In this document: piece after piece, positions 8,307 to 15,724 of the stretch | Layout of the letters: each line of letters starts with the position of its first letter | Numbering within the stretch: the first letter of the stretch is position 1 | DNA from: Thomasclavelia spiroformis | GTDB taxonomy: Bacteria; Bacillota_I; Bacilli_A; Erysipelotrichales; Coprobacillaceae | Direction of reading: 5' to 3' | Length of the DNA stretch: 23,769 nt | Assembly: GCA_018369555.1 (NCBI GenBank) | Contig: JAGZCC010000035.1 | Coordinates: 1-23,769, forward strand | Position numbers and translations under genes: made by a program | The notes under the pieces: generated by a model | What the model was told of the DNA's origin: nothing | Seen by the model: only the letters and a program-made list of their open reading frames with translations | The model's database searches: none

Positions 8307-8346
8307 AAAAAGGTTTAATTTTTTAGTAAGAATTAAACCTTTTTTC
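8307..8346 (+). terminator. Intrinsic terminator of the aspartate aminotransferase gene
   Basis: A perfect 14-bp inverted repeat, AAAAAGGTTTAATT (8307-8320) with AATTAAACCTTTTT (8331-8344), with a ten-base loop and trailing T-run, starting five bases after the stop. Confidence 0.9.
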
Positions 8347-8439
8347 TATTTTGATTTAAACATAATATTAAAATCATTTTATCTTTTTTATAAAGCATCT
8401 GATTATTATTTAATACATTTGATTATTTTTATATTTTAT

Positions 8440-8476
8440 CAAAAAAGAATTTCCCTTTACCAAAGAAATCCTTTTT
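8440..8476 (-). terminator. Likely intrinsic terminator of the AI-2E family permease gene
   Basis: On the - strand, AAAAAGGATTTC pairs with GAAATTCTTTTTT around a loop of about ten bases, with a run of T at the 3' end. It lies about 40 nt past the permease stop. One mismatch near the middle makes it weaker than its neighbours. Confidence 0.6.
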
Positions 8477-8517
8477 CATCACTTCCATAATATATTTTTA
8501 AATCTTAGAACATTTCA

Positions 8518-9621
8518 TCATCTTTGCTTTATAATTCTATTTTTACGATAATCAATAAAATCATTAAAGAACATTCTAATTACACAAATTAATGGCACCC
8601 CTAAAAACATCCCAATAAATCCAAACAAACCACCAAACACAGTGATTGAACAAATAATCCAAAAAGGCGAAATACCAACACTATCTCCTAAAATTCTCGG
8701 TCCCAAAATTAATCCATCAAACTGTTGTAAAATAAAAATAAACAGGGCGATAGTTAATGCCGGCATAAATCCTTCAATCAATAAAACAATAAAAACAACC
8801 GGTATCCCTCCAATAAAAGGACCAAAATAGGGTATCATATTTGTAATGAATATAATAAATGCTAATAATGGGAAAAATGGTATTTTCATCAAACCAAATC
8901 CAATCAATGCAATTAAACCAATAATTATCGAATCAATAAATTTTCCATAAATAAATTGTCCCAAAATCCTATGGGATTTAAGAGCATAATTATGAATTAA
9001 TTCAAGATTTTCTTCTTCTATAAAAATAAGCATAAATCGATTAAAAATAGTTACTAATTTATCCGCTTCAATTAAAATATATGGACAAAAAATTAATCCT
9101 AACAATATCGTTAACAAAGTACTTCCAGTTTTACCAGCAAAAGCAATTAATTCTAAAAAATCTTTACTATTAAAATTCTTTATTGATTCAACAACTGCAC
9201 GCTCAATTCCAATTATCATTTGAGCAATTTCTGAATTAGCAAAGCTATTATTAATTGATATCTCAAATCCCTTTACATACATATCAATATTTTTAATAAA
9301 TTCAACTGCATAACCCATTACCACCGGTATCAACCAAGTAAGTAATAAAATAATCAATAACAATACAAATAAACACACTAATAAGGTGCTAATAATTCGC
9401 TTGTTTTTTTTTAAAAAACTATTCTTATTATTTTCAAACAATTTAGTTACTACTTGAACTAGTGGTTCTAAAAAATACGCTAAAATCCCCCCTATTATAA
9501 TCGGTAAAAATGCGGATATTAAAGCAGAAAACCATGATATATCAAATACTTTGTAAATAGCAATTAAAATAATTCCAACTACTATCCATTCACCATATTG
9601 TTTAAATTTATTTTTTTTCAT
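8518..9621 (-). CDS. AI-2E family transporter (UPF0118/YtvI-type integral membrane protein)
   Basis: A 367-residue polytopic protein, typical for PF01594. N-terminal hydrophobic pairs (about 12-50) are followed by a charged loop, a long hydrophobic block near 75-105, an extracytoplasmic-looking region (about 110-165) and the conserved C-terminal half. The latter contains NMIPYFGPFIGGIPVV, QQFDGLILGPRILGDSVGISPFW and GGLFGFIGMFLGVPL, the strongest family marks. The family is named for AI-2 export in E. coli TqsA, but many members move other solutes or ions, including Na+/H+ antiport in some Bacillus relatives, so the substrate is unknown here. AAGGAGAT precedes the ATG. A terminator separates it from the upstream PAP2 gene, so any co-transcription would need read-through. 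Confidence 0.9.
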   Translation of the reverse strand: MKKNKFKQYGEWIVVGIILIAIYKVFDISWFSALISAFLPIIIGGILAYFLEPLVQVVTKLFENNKNSFLKKNKRIISTLLVCLFVLLLIILLLTWLIPVVMGYAVEFIKNIDMYVKGFEISINNSFANSEIAQMIIGIERAVVESIKNFNSKDFLELIAFAGKTGSTLLTILLGLIFCPYILIEADKLVTIFNRFMLIFIEEENLELIHNYALKSHRILGQFIYGKFIDSIIIGLIALIGFGLMKIPFFPLLAFIIFITNMIPYFGPFIGGIPVVFIVLLIEGFMPALTIALFIFILQQFDGLILGPRILGDSVGISPFWIICSITVFGGLFGFIGMFLGVPLICVIRMFFNDFIDYRKNRIIKQR

Positions 9622-9658
9622 AAAGACAATATCTCCTTGATTACAATAATTATACTAC

Positions 9659-9698
9659 AAAAATAAAACTACCCTTACCAACAAAATAAGGTAGTTTT
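9659..9698 (-). terminator. Terminator overlapping the end of the PAP2 gene
   Basis: On the - strand AAAACTACCTTA pairs with TAAGGGTAGTTTT, followed by ATTTTTGT. The 5' arm (9687-9698) lies inside the last codons of the PAP2 gene and its stop (9675-9677) is in the 3' arm, an economical arrangement. Confidence 0.82.
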
Positions 9699-10280
9699 AG
9701 AACTAACAAATAAAACCAAACTAAGTGACAACATACTTCCAGCAAAAACATCACTAAAATAATGAACCCCAAGATAAATACGACTTAAATCAACTAAAAC
9801 AATTATTAAAATACATAATATAATTAAAATATTTTGATGTTTTTGCTTACTGTGATATATATAACATACGATTAGTGCATATAAACAAGTAATCGCCATT
9901 GCATGACCACTTGGAAAACTATAATTACTTACTTCTACCAAATGATTCACATTAGGCCTAGGTCTTTTAAAAATAGCTTTTAATACTATATTTAATATTT
10001 GCTGTAAAGCTGATAAATATAAACATACTAAAGCAAATTTACGTTTGACTAAAAAAATTAATATAATGACTGCCACAATTCCAAAAAAGCTACCTAAATG
10101 TGTTATCATTATAAATATATTTGTTATAAAAGAAGACTCATAAGACTGTAAAAATTGGTAAACATATAAATCAATGCTCTTGATTAATCCCGTTTCAATC
10201 AATATATAATCAATAATAAATAGACCCAAAGGGATTAAAAATAACCATTTTTTATAATTTTTTATTAACTCTGATCCCAT
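9675..10280 (-). CDS. PAP2 superfamily membrane phosphatase
   Basis: A 201-residue, six-helix membrane protein carrying all three motifs of the type 2 phosphatidic acid phosphatase superfamily: K101 to R107-P108 (KAIFKRPRP), PSGH (123-126) and SRIYLGVHYFSD (166-177) with catalytic His173. Likely substrates are lipid phosphates such as phosphatidate, phosphatidylglycerophosphate or undecaprenyl pyrophosphate; which one cannot be told from sequence. The start lies inside the 3' end of cysE (29-nt overlap) behind only a weak A/G-rich ribosome site, suggesting translational coupling. The functional link with serine acetyltransferase is not obvious. Confidence 0.92.
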   Translation of the reverse strand: MGSELIKNYKKWLFLIPLGLFIIDYILIETGLIKSIDLYVYQFLQSYESSFITNIFIMITHLGSFFGIVAVIILIFLVKRKFALVCLYLSALQQILNIVLKAIFKRPRPNVNHLVEVSNYSFPSGHAMAITCLYALIVCYIYHSKQKHQNILIILCILIIVLVDLSRIYLGVHYFSDVFAGSMLSLSLVLFVSSKTTLFCW

Positions 10281-10800
10281 TTTCTTTTACAATAAACGCT
10301 GGAACACCAACTACTGTACAATTATCAGGAACATTAGCCAAAACTACTGTTTGCGCTCCTACAATGCTATTATTACCAATTGTTACATCTCCTATCACCT
10401 TAGCTCCAGCTGAAATCATTACATTACTCAATAACGTAGGATGACGTTTTACCTTATGTTCGCCAGTTCCTACTCCGCCTAAAGTCACCCCCTGATACAA
10501 AACACAGTCATCTCCTATAATTGTTGTTTCACCAATCACAACTCCCATACCATGATCAATGAATAACCTTTTTCCAATCGTAGCTCCTGGATGAATCTCA
10601 ATACCAGTAAAAAATCTTGCAATTTGACTTAATAGACGTGCTAAAAATTTTAAATGTAATTTTTTCCATAAAAAATTATTAATTCGATAACAGAACATCG
10701 CATGTACGCCTGGATAATTAATAATAACATTCAATGCATATCTAGCAGCAGGATCTGTTTCTAATACTTTCTTGATTAAGCTCTTTTCTTTCATACTCAT
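10252..10800 (-). CDS. cysE: Serine O-acetyltransferase, short form
   Basis: A left-handed beta-helix acetyltransferase of about 180 aa, the short CysE form common in Firmicutes. A helical N-terminus (DPAARYALNVIINYPGVHAM, CYRINNFLWK) leads to hexapeptide repeats with the catalytic signatures EIHPGATIG, IDHGMGVVIGET (active-site Asp-His) and YQGVTLGGVGT. It makes O-acetylserine from serine and acetyl-CoA for cysteine synthesis. Three in-frame ATGs lie close together (10806, 10800, 10794). AAGGA precedes 10800 by five bases and GGAG precedes 10794 by six, while 10806 has its Shine-Dalgarno too close. I give 10800, with 10794 nearly as good. No cysK is in the window. Confidence 0.93.
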   Translation of the reverse strand: MSMKEKSLIKKVLETDPAARYALNVIINYPGVHAMFCYRINNFLWKKLHLKFLARLLSQIARFFTGIEIHPGATIGKRLFIDHGMGVVIGETTIIGDDCVLYQGVTLGGVGTGEHKVKRHPTLLSNVMISAGAKVIGDVTIGNNSIVGAQTVVLANVPDNCTVVGVPAFIVKENGIRVNKKL

Positions 10801-10817
10801 CTCCATCCTTTTTAGTA

Positions 10818-10846
10818 AATATAACGACTATTTTAAAATAATGCAA
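10818..10846 (-). promoter_or_regulatory. cysE promoter
   Basis: On the - strand, TTGCAT (10841-10846), a 17-bp spacer and TATATT (10818-10823). The expected start near 10811 leaves a leader of only about ten bases, just enough for the Shine-Dalgarno. The architecture matches the glmS promoter. Confidence 0.65.
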
Positions 10847-10899
10847 CTAATATATTAATATTTTATGATTCAGTTCTATTTTTGCTACAAAGAGTCATA

Positions 10900-10938
10900 T
10901 ATAAAAATAAACAGAACTCTTCCCCATTGAGTTCTGTT
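10900..10938 (-). terminator. Terminator of the candidate RNA upstream of cysE
   Basis: A perfect 10-bp stem, AACAGAACTC (10910-10919) with GAGTTCTGTT (10929-10938), nine-base loop. On the - strand it is followed by TTATTTTTAT (complement of 10901-10910). The + strand side has no T-run, so the - direction is meant. Confidence 0.8.
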
Positions 10939-11003
10939 CATCATATATTGATACATATATCGTGTACCACTCTTCCCCTTATAAACCATAAAAATGATTT
11001 ATA
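10900..11003 (-). ncRNA. Candidate small RNA or attenuator leader upstream of cysE (about 104 nt)
   Basis: A compact unit with its own promoter (next entry) and terminator. Read on the - strand, the predicted RNA begins with a nine-pair hairpin (AUAAAUCAU, loop UUUU, AUGGUUUAU; 11002-10981). It then has a first GGGGAAGAGU (10978-10969), an A/U-rich linker where GGUAC can pair with GUAUC, and a terminator hairpin whose loop holds the second GGGGAAGAGU (10925-10916). Because the two copies are identical, the first can compete with the second for the same ACUC, so alternative folds are possible. No open frame with a good ribosome site is evident. A GUG frame of nine codons containing one Cys codon can be drawn after AAGGGGAA, but it is weak. 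It is not a recognised Rfam class to my eye. Confidence 0.5.
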
Positions 11004-11009
11004 TACTTA

Positions 11010-11037
11010 ATTATATTTAAATTTTAAATTTTGTCAA
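11010..11037 (-). promoter_or_regulatory. Consensus promoter of the candidate RNA
   Basis: On the - strand, TTGACA (11032-11037) and TATAAT (11010-11015), both perfect consensus hexamers, are spaced by 16 bp of pure A/T. Predicted start near 11003, exactly at the foot of the first hairpin. It is the best promoter in the window. Confidence 0.78.
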
Positions 11038-11159
11038 TATTAATATTGAAATATACTAATTATATATACTTAATTTAGGATTTAAACAAATTATTTAATA
11101 AATATATTTTATTTGTATACAATTATTAATATTTTATTTACTTCTAAACACAGATAATA

Positions 11160-11188
11160 TTGCAATTAACATAAATTTATGGTATTTT
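11160..11188 (+). promoter_or_regulatory. Candidate promoter of the small membrane-protein gene
   Basis: TTGCAA (11160-11165), 17-bp spacer, then TATTTT (11183-11188) with a TGG extended -10. A second possible -10 (TATTAT) lies a few bases on. Confidence 0.45.
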
Positions 11189-11217
11189 ATTATGGTAAAC
11201 ATAAAAGGAGATTGGCT

Positions 11218-11505
11218 ATGTATTTTGTAATAAATTGTTTTATTAGTGCAGTATGTATAGCTTCTTTAATCTTATTTACTGAAGTTTTTCCTAAATGGAT
11301 TAAATTATTAGTTGGAGCAGTTGAAATAATCACTACTTCATATGCAATTGCTATTTTAATCAAAAAAATTGGTGAATGGAGTTCAATTTGGTCAGGTGAT
11401 CCTGCTTTAATTAGAACATACTTCTTATGTGCATTACCAGTTATTGCAATAATAACAATTGCTATTGTATACATCTGTAATAAAAAATCTAAAAAAACAA
11501 AATAA
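11218..11505 (+). CDS. Small three-helix membrane protein of unknown function
   Basis: A 95-residue protein with hydrophobic helices at about 4-20, 28-48 and 68-88 and a lysine-rich tail (NKKSKKTK). The loop between helices 2 and 3 carries GEWSSIWSGDPALIRTYF. I do not recognise a family. The start at ATG 11218 is chosen because AAAGGAG (11204-11210) sits seven bases upstream; an in-frame ATG at 11179 lies inside the promoter region and lacks a ribosome site. It is monocistronic and shares a terminator with the convergent aminotransferase. It is transcribed divergently from the candidate RNA upstream of cysE; no functional link can be claimed. Confidence 0.72.
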   Translation: MYFVINCFISAVCIASLILFTEVFPKWIKLLVGAVEIITTSYAIAILIKKIGEWSSIWSGDPALIRTYFLCALPVIAIITIAIVYICNKKSKKTK

Positions 11506-11532
11506 AAACATGAATTATATATTCATGTTTTT
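11504..11532. terminator. Bidirectional terminator between convergent genes
   Basis: A perfect 12-bp repeat, AAAAACATGAAT (11504-11515) with ATTCATGTTTTT (11521-11532), five-base loop. It touches the last codons or stop of both flanking genes and serves both directions (A-run left, TTATTTT right). Confidence 0.88.
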
Positions 11533-12745
11533 ATTTTATCCCTTTTTCCATCGCTATTTGCTTTAATACACGAGCAATTTTATTTAAAGCATTAACCACT
11601 GTTTGATTATCCTTATATACACCTAAAACAATTCTTAAATGTCCTTCTCCACCAGGTCCATAATTAATTCCATCGTTAACAACTACTTGCGCTTCTTCTA
11701 CTAATCTTTTGCAAATCATTGAACTATCACCTAATTTTCTTACATCAATCCATCCTAAAAAACCTGATTCTGGTAAGTCCATTTTCACTCCAGGAACGCT
11801 ATTAATTATTTCATATGCCTTATGACGACGATAATCATATGCTTCTTCAAATTCCTTCATAAATTCCGGATGTTTAAATGCCTCAATTGCTGCTACTTGA
11901 CTAATTGTATTAGTTGCCCCTATTACACTTACGGCACATCCATATAATACATCCATAATTTTATCATCGGCAATAATATATCCAACTCGATAACCACTTA
12001 AACCCATTCCTTTAGATATTGAACAAATTGTTATTGTGTGTTCAAACATTTCATTCATACTCATTGGGGCAATAAATTCATTTTCATATGTAAAATCTTC
12101 AAATGCTTGATCACAAACTAATACTAAATTATATTTTAAAACAACAGTTTTTATTGCCTCTAAGCTTTCACGATTAAATACAGTTGTTGTTGGATTATTA
12201 GGATGGGTTAAAATAATCATTTTAGTTTTATCAGTAATTAATTTTTCTAAATCATTTAGACATATTTGATAATTATTCTCATCACTTAATCGTAATGTTA
12301 TTGGTGTTGCTTGCATCATTTTAATATTTTGCATATTATTTGGATAGCTTGGACACGGTATAATTACTTCATCTCCTTTTTCTAAAAACGGAAACATTGC
12401 AAAGAATAATGCGCTATCGCTACCAGGAGTAATAATAATATTACGACGAGAATTTAAATTCATCTTATATTTATCATTAATACGCTGACAAATTATTTCT
12501 CTTAGCTCCATATTCCCTGTAGGTGCAGTATAATGGCTCGAAATAGGTTCACTAATAGTTTTTATCGTCTTTTCTAAAACATGGCTAGGAAGCGAAAAAT
12601 CAGGCATAAATGGATCAGCCCAACCCATCAAAGAAAATCCAGCATCTTGCATCATAGTATAGCTATCACCTACATCAGCTTTTTCAACTTTGCTAAATAA
12701 ACCACCTTCAAAATTAACAAACTCTTTTTTCATTCTATTTTTCAT
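11531..12745 (-). CDS. PLP-dependent aminotransferase class I/II
   Basis: A 404-residue fold-type I aminotransferase. Visible residues include the PTGNMELRE helix start (75-83), TPGSDSA (106-112), HPNNPT (N184), DQAFEDF (D212, with Phe where many family members have Tyr), the PLP lysine in CSISKGMGLSGYRVGY (K245) and a C-terminal HLRIVLG arginine for the substrate carboxylate. It probably transaminates aspartate, aromatic or branched amino acids; specificity is not decidable by eye. AGGTGGA lies eight bases before the ATG, and 11 nt separate it from the upstream peptidase stop, so the two are one operon. Together with the Opp genes the context suggests catabolism of amino acids released from imported peptides. 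Confidence 0.9.
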   Translation of the reverse strand: MKNRMKKEFVNFEGGLFSKVEKADVGDSYTMMQDAGFSLMGWADPFMPDFSLPSHVLEKTIKTISEPISSHYTAPTGNMELREIICQRINDKYKMNLNSRRNIIITPGSDSALFFAMFPFLEKGDEVIIPCPSYPNNMQNIKMMQATPITLRLSDENNYQICLNDLEKLITDKTKMIILTHPNNPTTTVFNRESLEAIKTVVLKYNLVLVCDQAFEDFTYENEFIAPMSMNEMFEHTITICSISKGMGLSGYRVGYIIADDKIMDVLYGCAVSVIGATNTISQVAAIEAFKHPEFMKEFEEAYDYRRHKAYEIINSVPGVKMDLPESGFLGWIDVRKLGDSSMICKRLVEEAQVVVNDGINYGPGGEGHLRIVLGVYKDNQTVVNALNKIARVLKQIAMEKGIK

Positions 12746-12756
12746 ATATTATCCAC

Positions 12757-13989
12757 CTATTTTATAAAATAAATCTGATCACGTCCAGGATACAAATAAA
12801 TTAAACCATCTTTAGTAAAAGCAACAGTTTCTTCAGTATAAAAATAATAATCATAACCAAAAGCTTTTGATTTCGTATTCAATTCTAGGGCATATGTTGT
12901 ATCATACGACATTAAAACATCACCCTTTATTAAAATTTTATCCTGATTATTCCATAAACCAATTGTTGGTCCTGGACCATGTCCATAAAAATTACATGGA
13001 TGTGAATACAACACAGCTTCAATCCCCTCATCCTTTGCCATTTTTAATGAATCCTTTAAAACATCATTTCCGCTTTTATTTTCTTGCATACAACTAGCAA
13101 CTATATCTTGAAAACGATTATTAATTTTCATCCCTTCAATTAAATCAACAGGTAAACAGTCTTCATCATCTTTTGCAACATACGCAAGTCTTTGCGTATC
13201 ACTACAAATATTTAAATATCTAATTCCAAAATCACAGTGCAGTAAATCACCTTTTTCAATAACTCCAAAATATCGCGGATTATCTAATCCTGGGCGTTGT
13301 AAATCAACCGTTGGCTCAAACCAATAATCCAAACCTAAATCTTTCACTTTTTGCATCATTAACCATTGCAAATCCTCACAAGTTGTTTTACCTGGAATAA
13401 TATTTTTTTTACTAAAAACATCTTCAATAACAGAAAACGCAACTTCCATAACTTCAGGATGCAATTTTAATTCAGTTGGTGTTCTAAGTTCCATTAATTT
13501 AATTGCCAGTAAATCATTTCTTATAATTCGATCAGTATATTTTTGATCCATCTTATTAACTATCATCTCATATAATCCCTGAGTTAAACCATCACTAAAA
13601 GCAAAGTTATTAGAAACATTTACAACGATATTTTTTGGATCAAATTCAAAACATAAACGATTTAAACAAGCCATTTGATCTTCATGATTAAAATCAATCC
13701 AATAACTAGTATAATAAGGTTCAAGTTCTTCGCTTGGCATACATAAAGAATAGCGATGAATATTATTTTTTTCACGTACAAATGCAAACATTGAAATTCT
13801 TCTTGCAGTTGGATAATTTGCAGGTGTGATTGCATGAAACAAAGGATCTTCATTATATTCCTTAGATGCACAAATCCACATATCAACATTATTATCAATC
13901 ATGACTTTAGGTAAAATCTTTTCTAGTCTCTCTTTTAAACATATATCTTTTAATTTATATTGTTCTTTTATCGATTTAACATTAACCAT
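12757..13989 (-). CDS. M24 family metallopeptidase (Xaa-Pro aminopeptidase-like)
   Basis: A 410-residue protein. The N-terminal creatinase-type domain is about 1-165 and the pita-bread M24 catalytic domain about 170-405. All five metal ligands of the dinuclear site appear in place: D253 (HCDFGIRY), D264 (CSDTQR), H337 (YGHGPGPTIG), E369 (YALELNT) and E386 or E387 (TEETVAF). Such enzymes remove an N-terminal residue preceding proline, or cleave X-Pro dipeptides, in the cytosol. AGGAGGT precedes the ATG at the usual distance. It lies downstream of oppA behind a hairpin with a modest T-run, and I see no separate promoter, so it is probably expressed by read-through. This fits a role in digesting imported peptides. 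Confidence 0.9.
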   Translation of the reverse strand: MVNVKSIKEQYKLKDICLKERLEKILPKVMIDNNVDMWICASKEYNEDPLFHAITPANYPTARRISMFAFVREKNNIHRYSLCMPSEELEPYYTSYWIDFNHEDQMACLNRLCFEFDPKNIVVNVSNNFAFSDGLTQGLYEMIVNKMDQKYTDRIIRNDLLAIKLMELRTPTELKLHPEVMEVAFSVIEDVFSKKNIIPGKTTCEDLQWLMMQKVKDLGLDYWFEPTVDLQRPGLDNPRYFGVIEKGDLLHCDFGIRYLNICSDTQRLAYVAKDDEDCLPVDLIEGMKINNRFQDIVASCMQENKSGNDVLKDSLKMAKDEGIEAVLYSHPCNFYGHGPGPTIGLWNNQDKILIKGDVLMSYDTTYALELNTKSKAFGYDYYFYTEETVAFTKDGLIYLYPGRDQIYFIK

Positions 13990-14002
13990 ATTAACCTCCT
14001 AT

Positions 14003-14029
14003 CAAAATAAGGTACACGTTAGTGTACCT
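14003..14029 (-). terminator. Hairpin after oppA, likely partial terminator/attenuator
   Basis: A perfect 8-bp stem, AGGTACAC (14010-14017) with GTGTACCT (14022-14029), four-base loop. On the - strand it is followed by only TATTTTG. With the M24 peptidase start about 20 nt beyond and no promoter between, it looks like a step-down hairpin that lets some transcription continue. It could also protect the oppA mRNA 3' end. Confidence 0.6.
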
Positions 14030-14042
14030 CTTTAATTAAATT

Positions 14043-15707
14043 TTATTTTTTAATTTTAGCATATGCTAATTGATAATGACCTTCAGGTGAATGAGTAATT
14101 CCAGTTACTTTAGATGATAATAAATAAGGTTCTGCATATCCAAATAATGGAATAATGTAATGTTGGTCAGCAACTAAATAATTTTCTGCTTCATGTAAAG
14201 CATTCATACGAGCAGTTCTATCATCAATAGCATTAGCTGTAGCTACCATTTTTTCAAATTTAGCATCATCAACAGTATTACCTAAAGTTGTTTTACCAAT
14301 ATACATTGATAAATAAGCCATAGGATCAATGAAATCAGCAGTCATTGAATGACGACATAATTCAAAGTCCCCTTTATCACGTTCAGCAAAGAAAGCTTCA
14401 CCTTCATTAGCTTTTAATTCAAGATTAATATGTGCTTTTTTCATTGAAGCTTGAATAGATTGTGCAACATTTTTATGCATTGTGTTATCGTTATATTTAT
14501 ATGTTAAATTTAACATATTATCTTTACTATAACCTTTAGATTCCATAATTGCTTTAGCTTCATCCAAATTATATTCAGCTAATTTTTTAACCGTATCTTG
14601 TTCTTCACGGAAATCACCAGTAGCCCCTGGAATACCTTTTGGAATTAATCCATTTAATTCATAAGCATTTTCACCAAATCCAAGTGCTTTTAATACATCT
14701 TTACGATTAATTGATAATCCAATTGCATTACGAATATCTGGATCTTTTAAAACTTCATTTGTATTTTCTTCACCTGCATTAACTAAAATGTAGTAATTAC
14801 ATACAAATGGATCAATTTTCCAAGATTGTTTTTTCAAATCTTTATCTGCATCAATAGTATCCATATTACATGATGTAGCAAAATCGATATCTCCACTATC
14901 AAAAGCACTAGTTTGAGAATCTACATCTGCCATAACTTTAAATGAAATAGAGTTTAATGATACTTTTTTAGCATTATGGTATTCTTCATTTTTAACCATG
15001 AACACTTCATCTTTAGTATTTACAGAAGTAACTTTAAATGGACCATTATATGGTACATCATCTTTATTTCCCCAGTTAGAGTCAGTAACATCACCATCTT
15101 TAGCATTTTCTTTTAAATAATCTTCTCTAATTGGGTAGAAAGTAGTGTTAGTTAATAAAGATGTGAAATATGAACATTTATTTTTTAAAGTAATTTGAAT
15201 AGTAGTATCATCTAAAGCTACTGCTCCAAAATCTTTTAATTCACTCATTTTAGTAAATGGTGTGTCTTCTTCTACACCAGTTTTCTTATTTTTCACCATG
15301 TGAGAAGTACCTGTAATATATTGCCAAATAAATTGTGTATAGTAACCACCAGTAGTTACTGCACGTTTCCAAGCATATACAAAATCTGAAGCTTTTACAG
15401 GTTTACCATCACTCCATTTTGCATCCCCACGCATTTTAATTGTGTAAGTTAATCCATCAGCACTGATTTCAGGCATATCAGTAGCTAAACTAGGTAAAAC
15501 ATTTCCATCAGTATCAAGTTTATATAATCCTTCATAAACTTGTGCTAAAATATTAGCAGTTACAGAGTCATCAACAATTGCAGGATCTAGATTTTCTGTA
15601 TCTTTCCCAACTGCAACTCTTAAATCGGCTTTCTCTCCTCCGCCGCAACCTGTTAAACAAGTTAATGCCATAAGAAAAGAAAGACCATAAGCCATTAGTT
15701 TTTTCAT
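14043..15707 (-). CDS. oppA: Oligopeptide ABC transporter substrate-binding lipoprotein
   Basis: A 554-residue extracytoplasmic solute-binding protein of the SBP_bac_5 family. The N-terminus is a lipoprotein signal with a hydrophobic core ending in lipobox L18-T-G-C21, so Cys21 would be lipidated at the membrane. The family signature is visible as LATDMPEISADGLTYTIKMR followed by AKWSDGKPVKASDFVYAWKRA, with ADFIDPMAYLSMY further on. It captures peptides and hands them to OppBC. AAAGGGGAAAA precedes the ATG. It is the fifth gene of the opp run, placed after the ATPases instead of first, and followed by a hairpin. Confidence 0.96.
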   Translation of the reverse strand: MKKLMAYGLSFLMALTCLTGCGGGEKADLRVAVGKDTENLDPAIVDDSVTANILAQVYEGLYKLDTDGNVLPSLATDMPEISADGLTYTIKMRGDAKWSDGKPVKASDFVYAWKRAVTTGGYYTQFIWQYITGTSHMVKNKKTGVEEDTPFTKMSELKDFGAVALDDTTIQITLKNKCSYFTSLLTNTTFYPIREDYLKENAKDGDVTDSNWGNKDDVPYNGPFKVTSVNTKDEVFMVKNEEYHNAKKVSLNSISFKVMADVDSQTSAFDSGDIDFATSCNMDTIDADKDLKKQSWKIDPFVCNYYILVNAGEENTNEVLKDPDIRNAIGLSINRKDVLKALGFGENAYELNGLIPKGIPGATGDFREEQDTVKKLAEYNLDEAKAIMESKGYSKDNMLNLTYKYNDNTMHKNVAQSIQASMKKAHINLELKANEGEAFFAERDKGDFELCRHSMTADFIDPMAYLSMYIGKTTLGNTVDDAKFEKMVATANAIDDRTARMNALHEAENYLVADQHYIIPLFGYAEPYLLSSKVTGITHSPEGHYQLAYAKIKK

Positions 15708-15724
15708 CTTTTTTCCCCTTTCAA

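Noticed and set aside
8642..8830. 62-codon + strand frame inside the AI-2E family gene.
   Set aside because: Antisense shadow with no ribosome site.
10957..10988. Cys-codon leader peptide (GTG, nine codons) for cysE attenuation.
   Set aside because: One Cys codon and a ribosome site only three bases away. cysE has its own promoter downstream of the terminator.
10900..11003. T-box riboswitch for cysE, because the - strand has AGAGTGGTACACG, like the T-box AGGGTGGNACCGCG, just before a terminator.
   Set aside because: The promoter leaves only about 35 nt before the motif, with no room for Stem I and a specifier loop. The A1/A2 antiterminator pairing is not formed, and UGGU would not match the usual tRNA-Cys discriminator.
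10905..11003. C-rich-loop sRNA read from the + strand (two ACTCTTCCCC motifs, RsaE/RoxS-like).
   Set aside because: No good + strand promoter or terminator with a T-run. The - strand has both.
11190..11474. 94-codon - strand frame antisense to the small membrane protein.
   Set aside because: The + strand frame has AAAGGAG, a promoter and a terminator. The antisense frame has none.
12867..13898. 76- and 78-codon frames over the M24 peptidase.
   Set aside because: Shadows of a gene with all five metal ligands.
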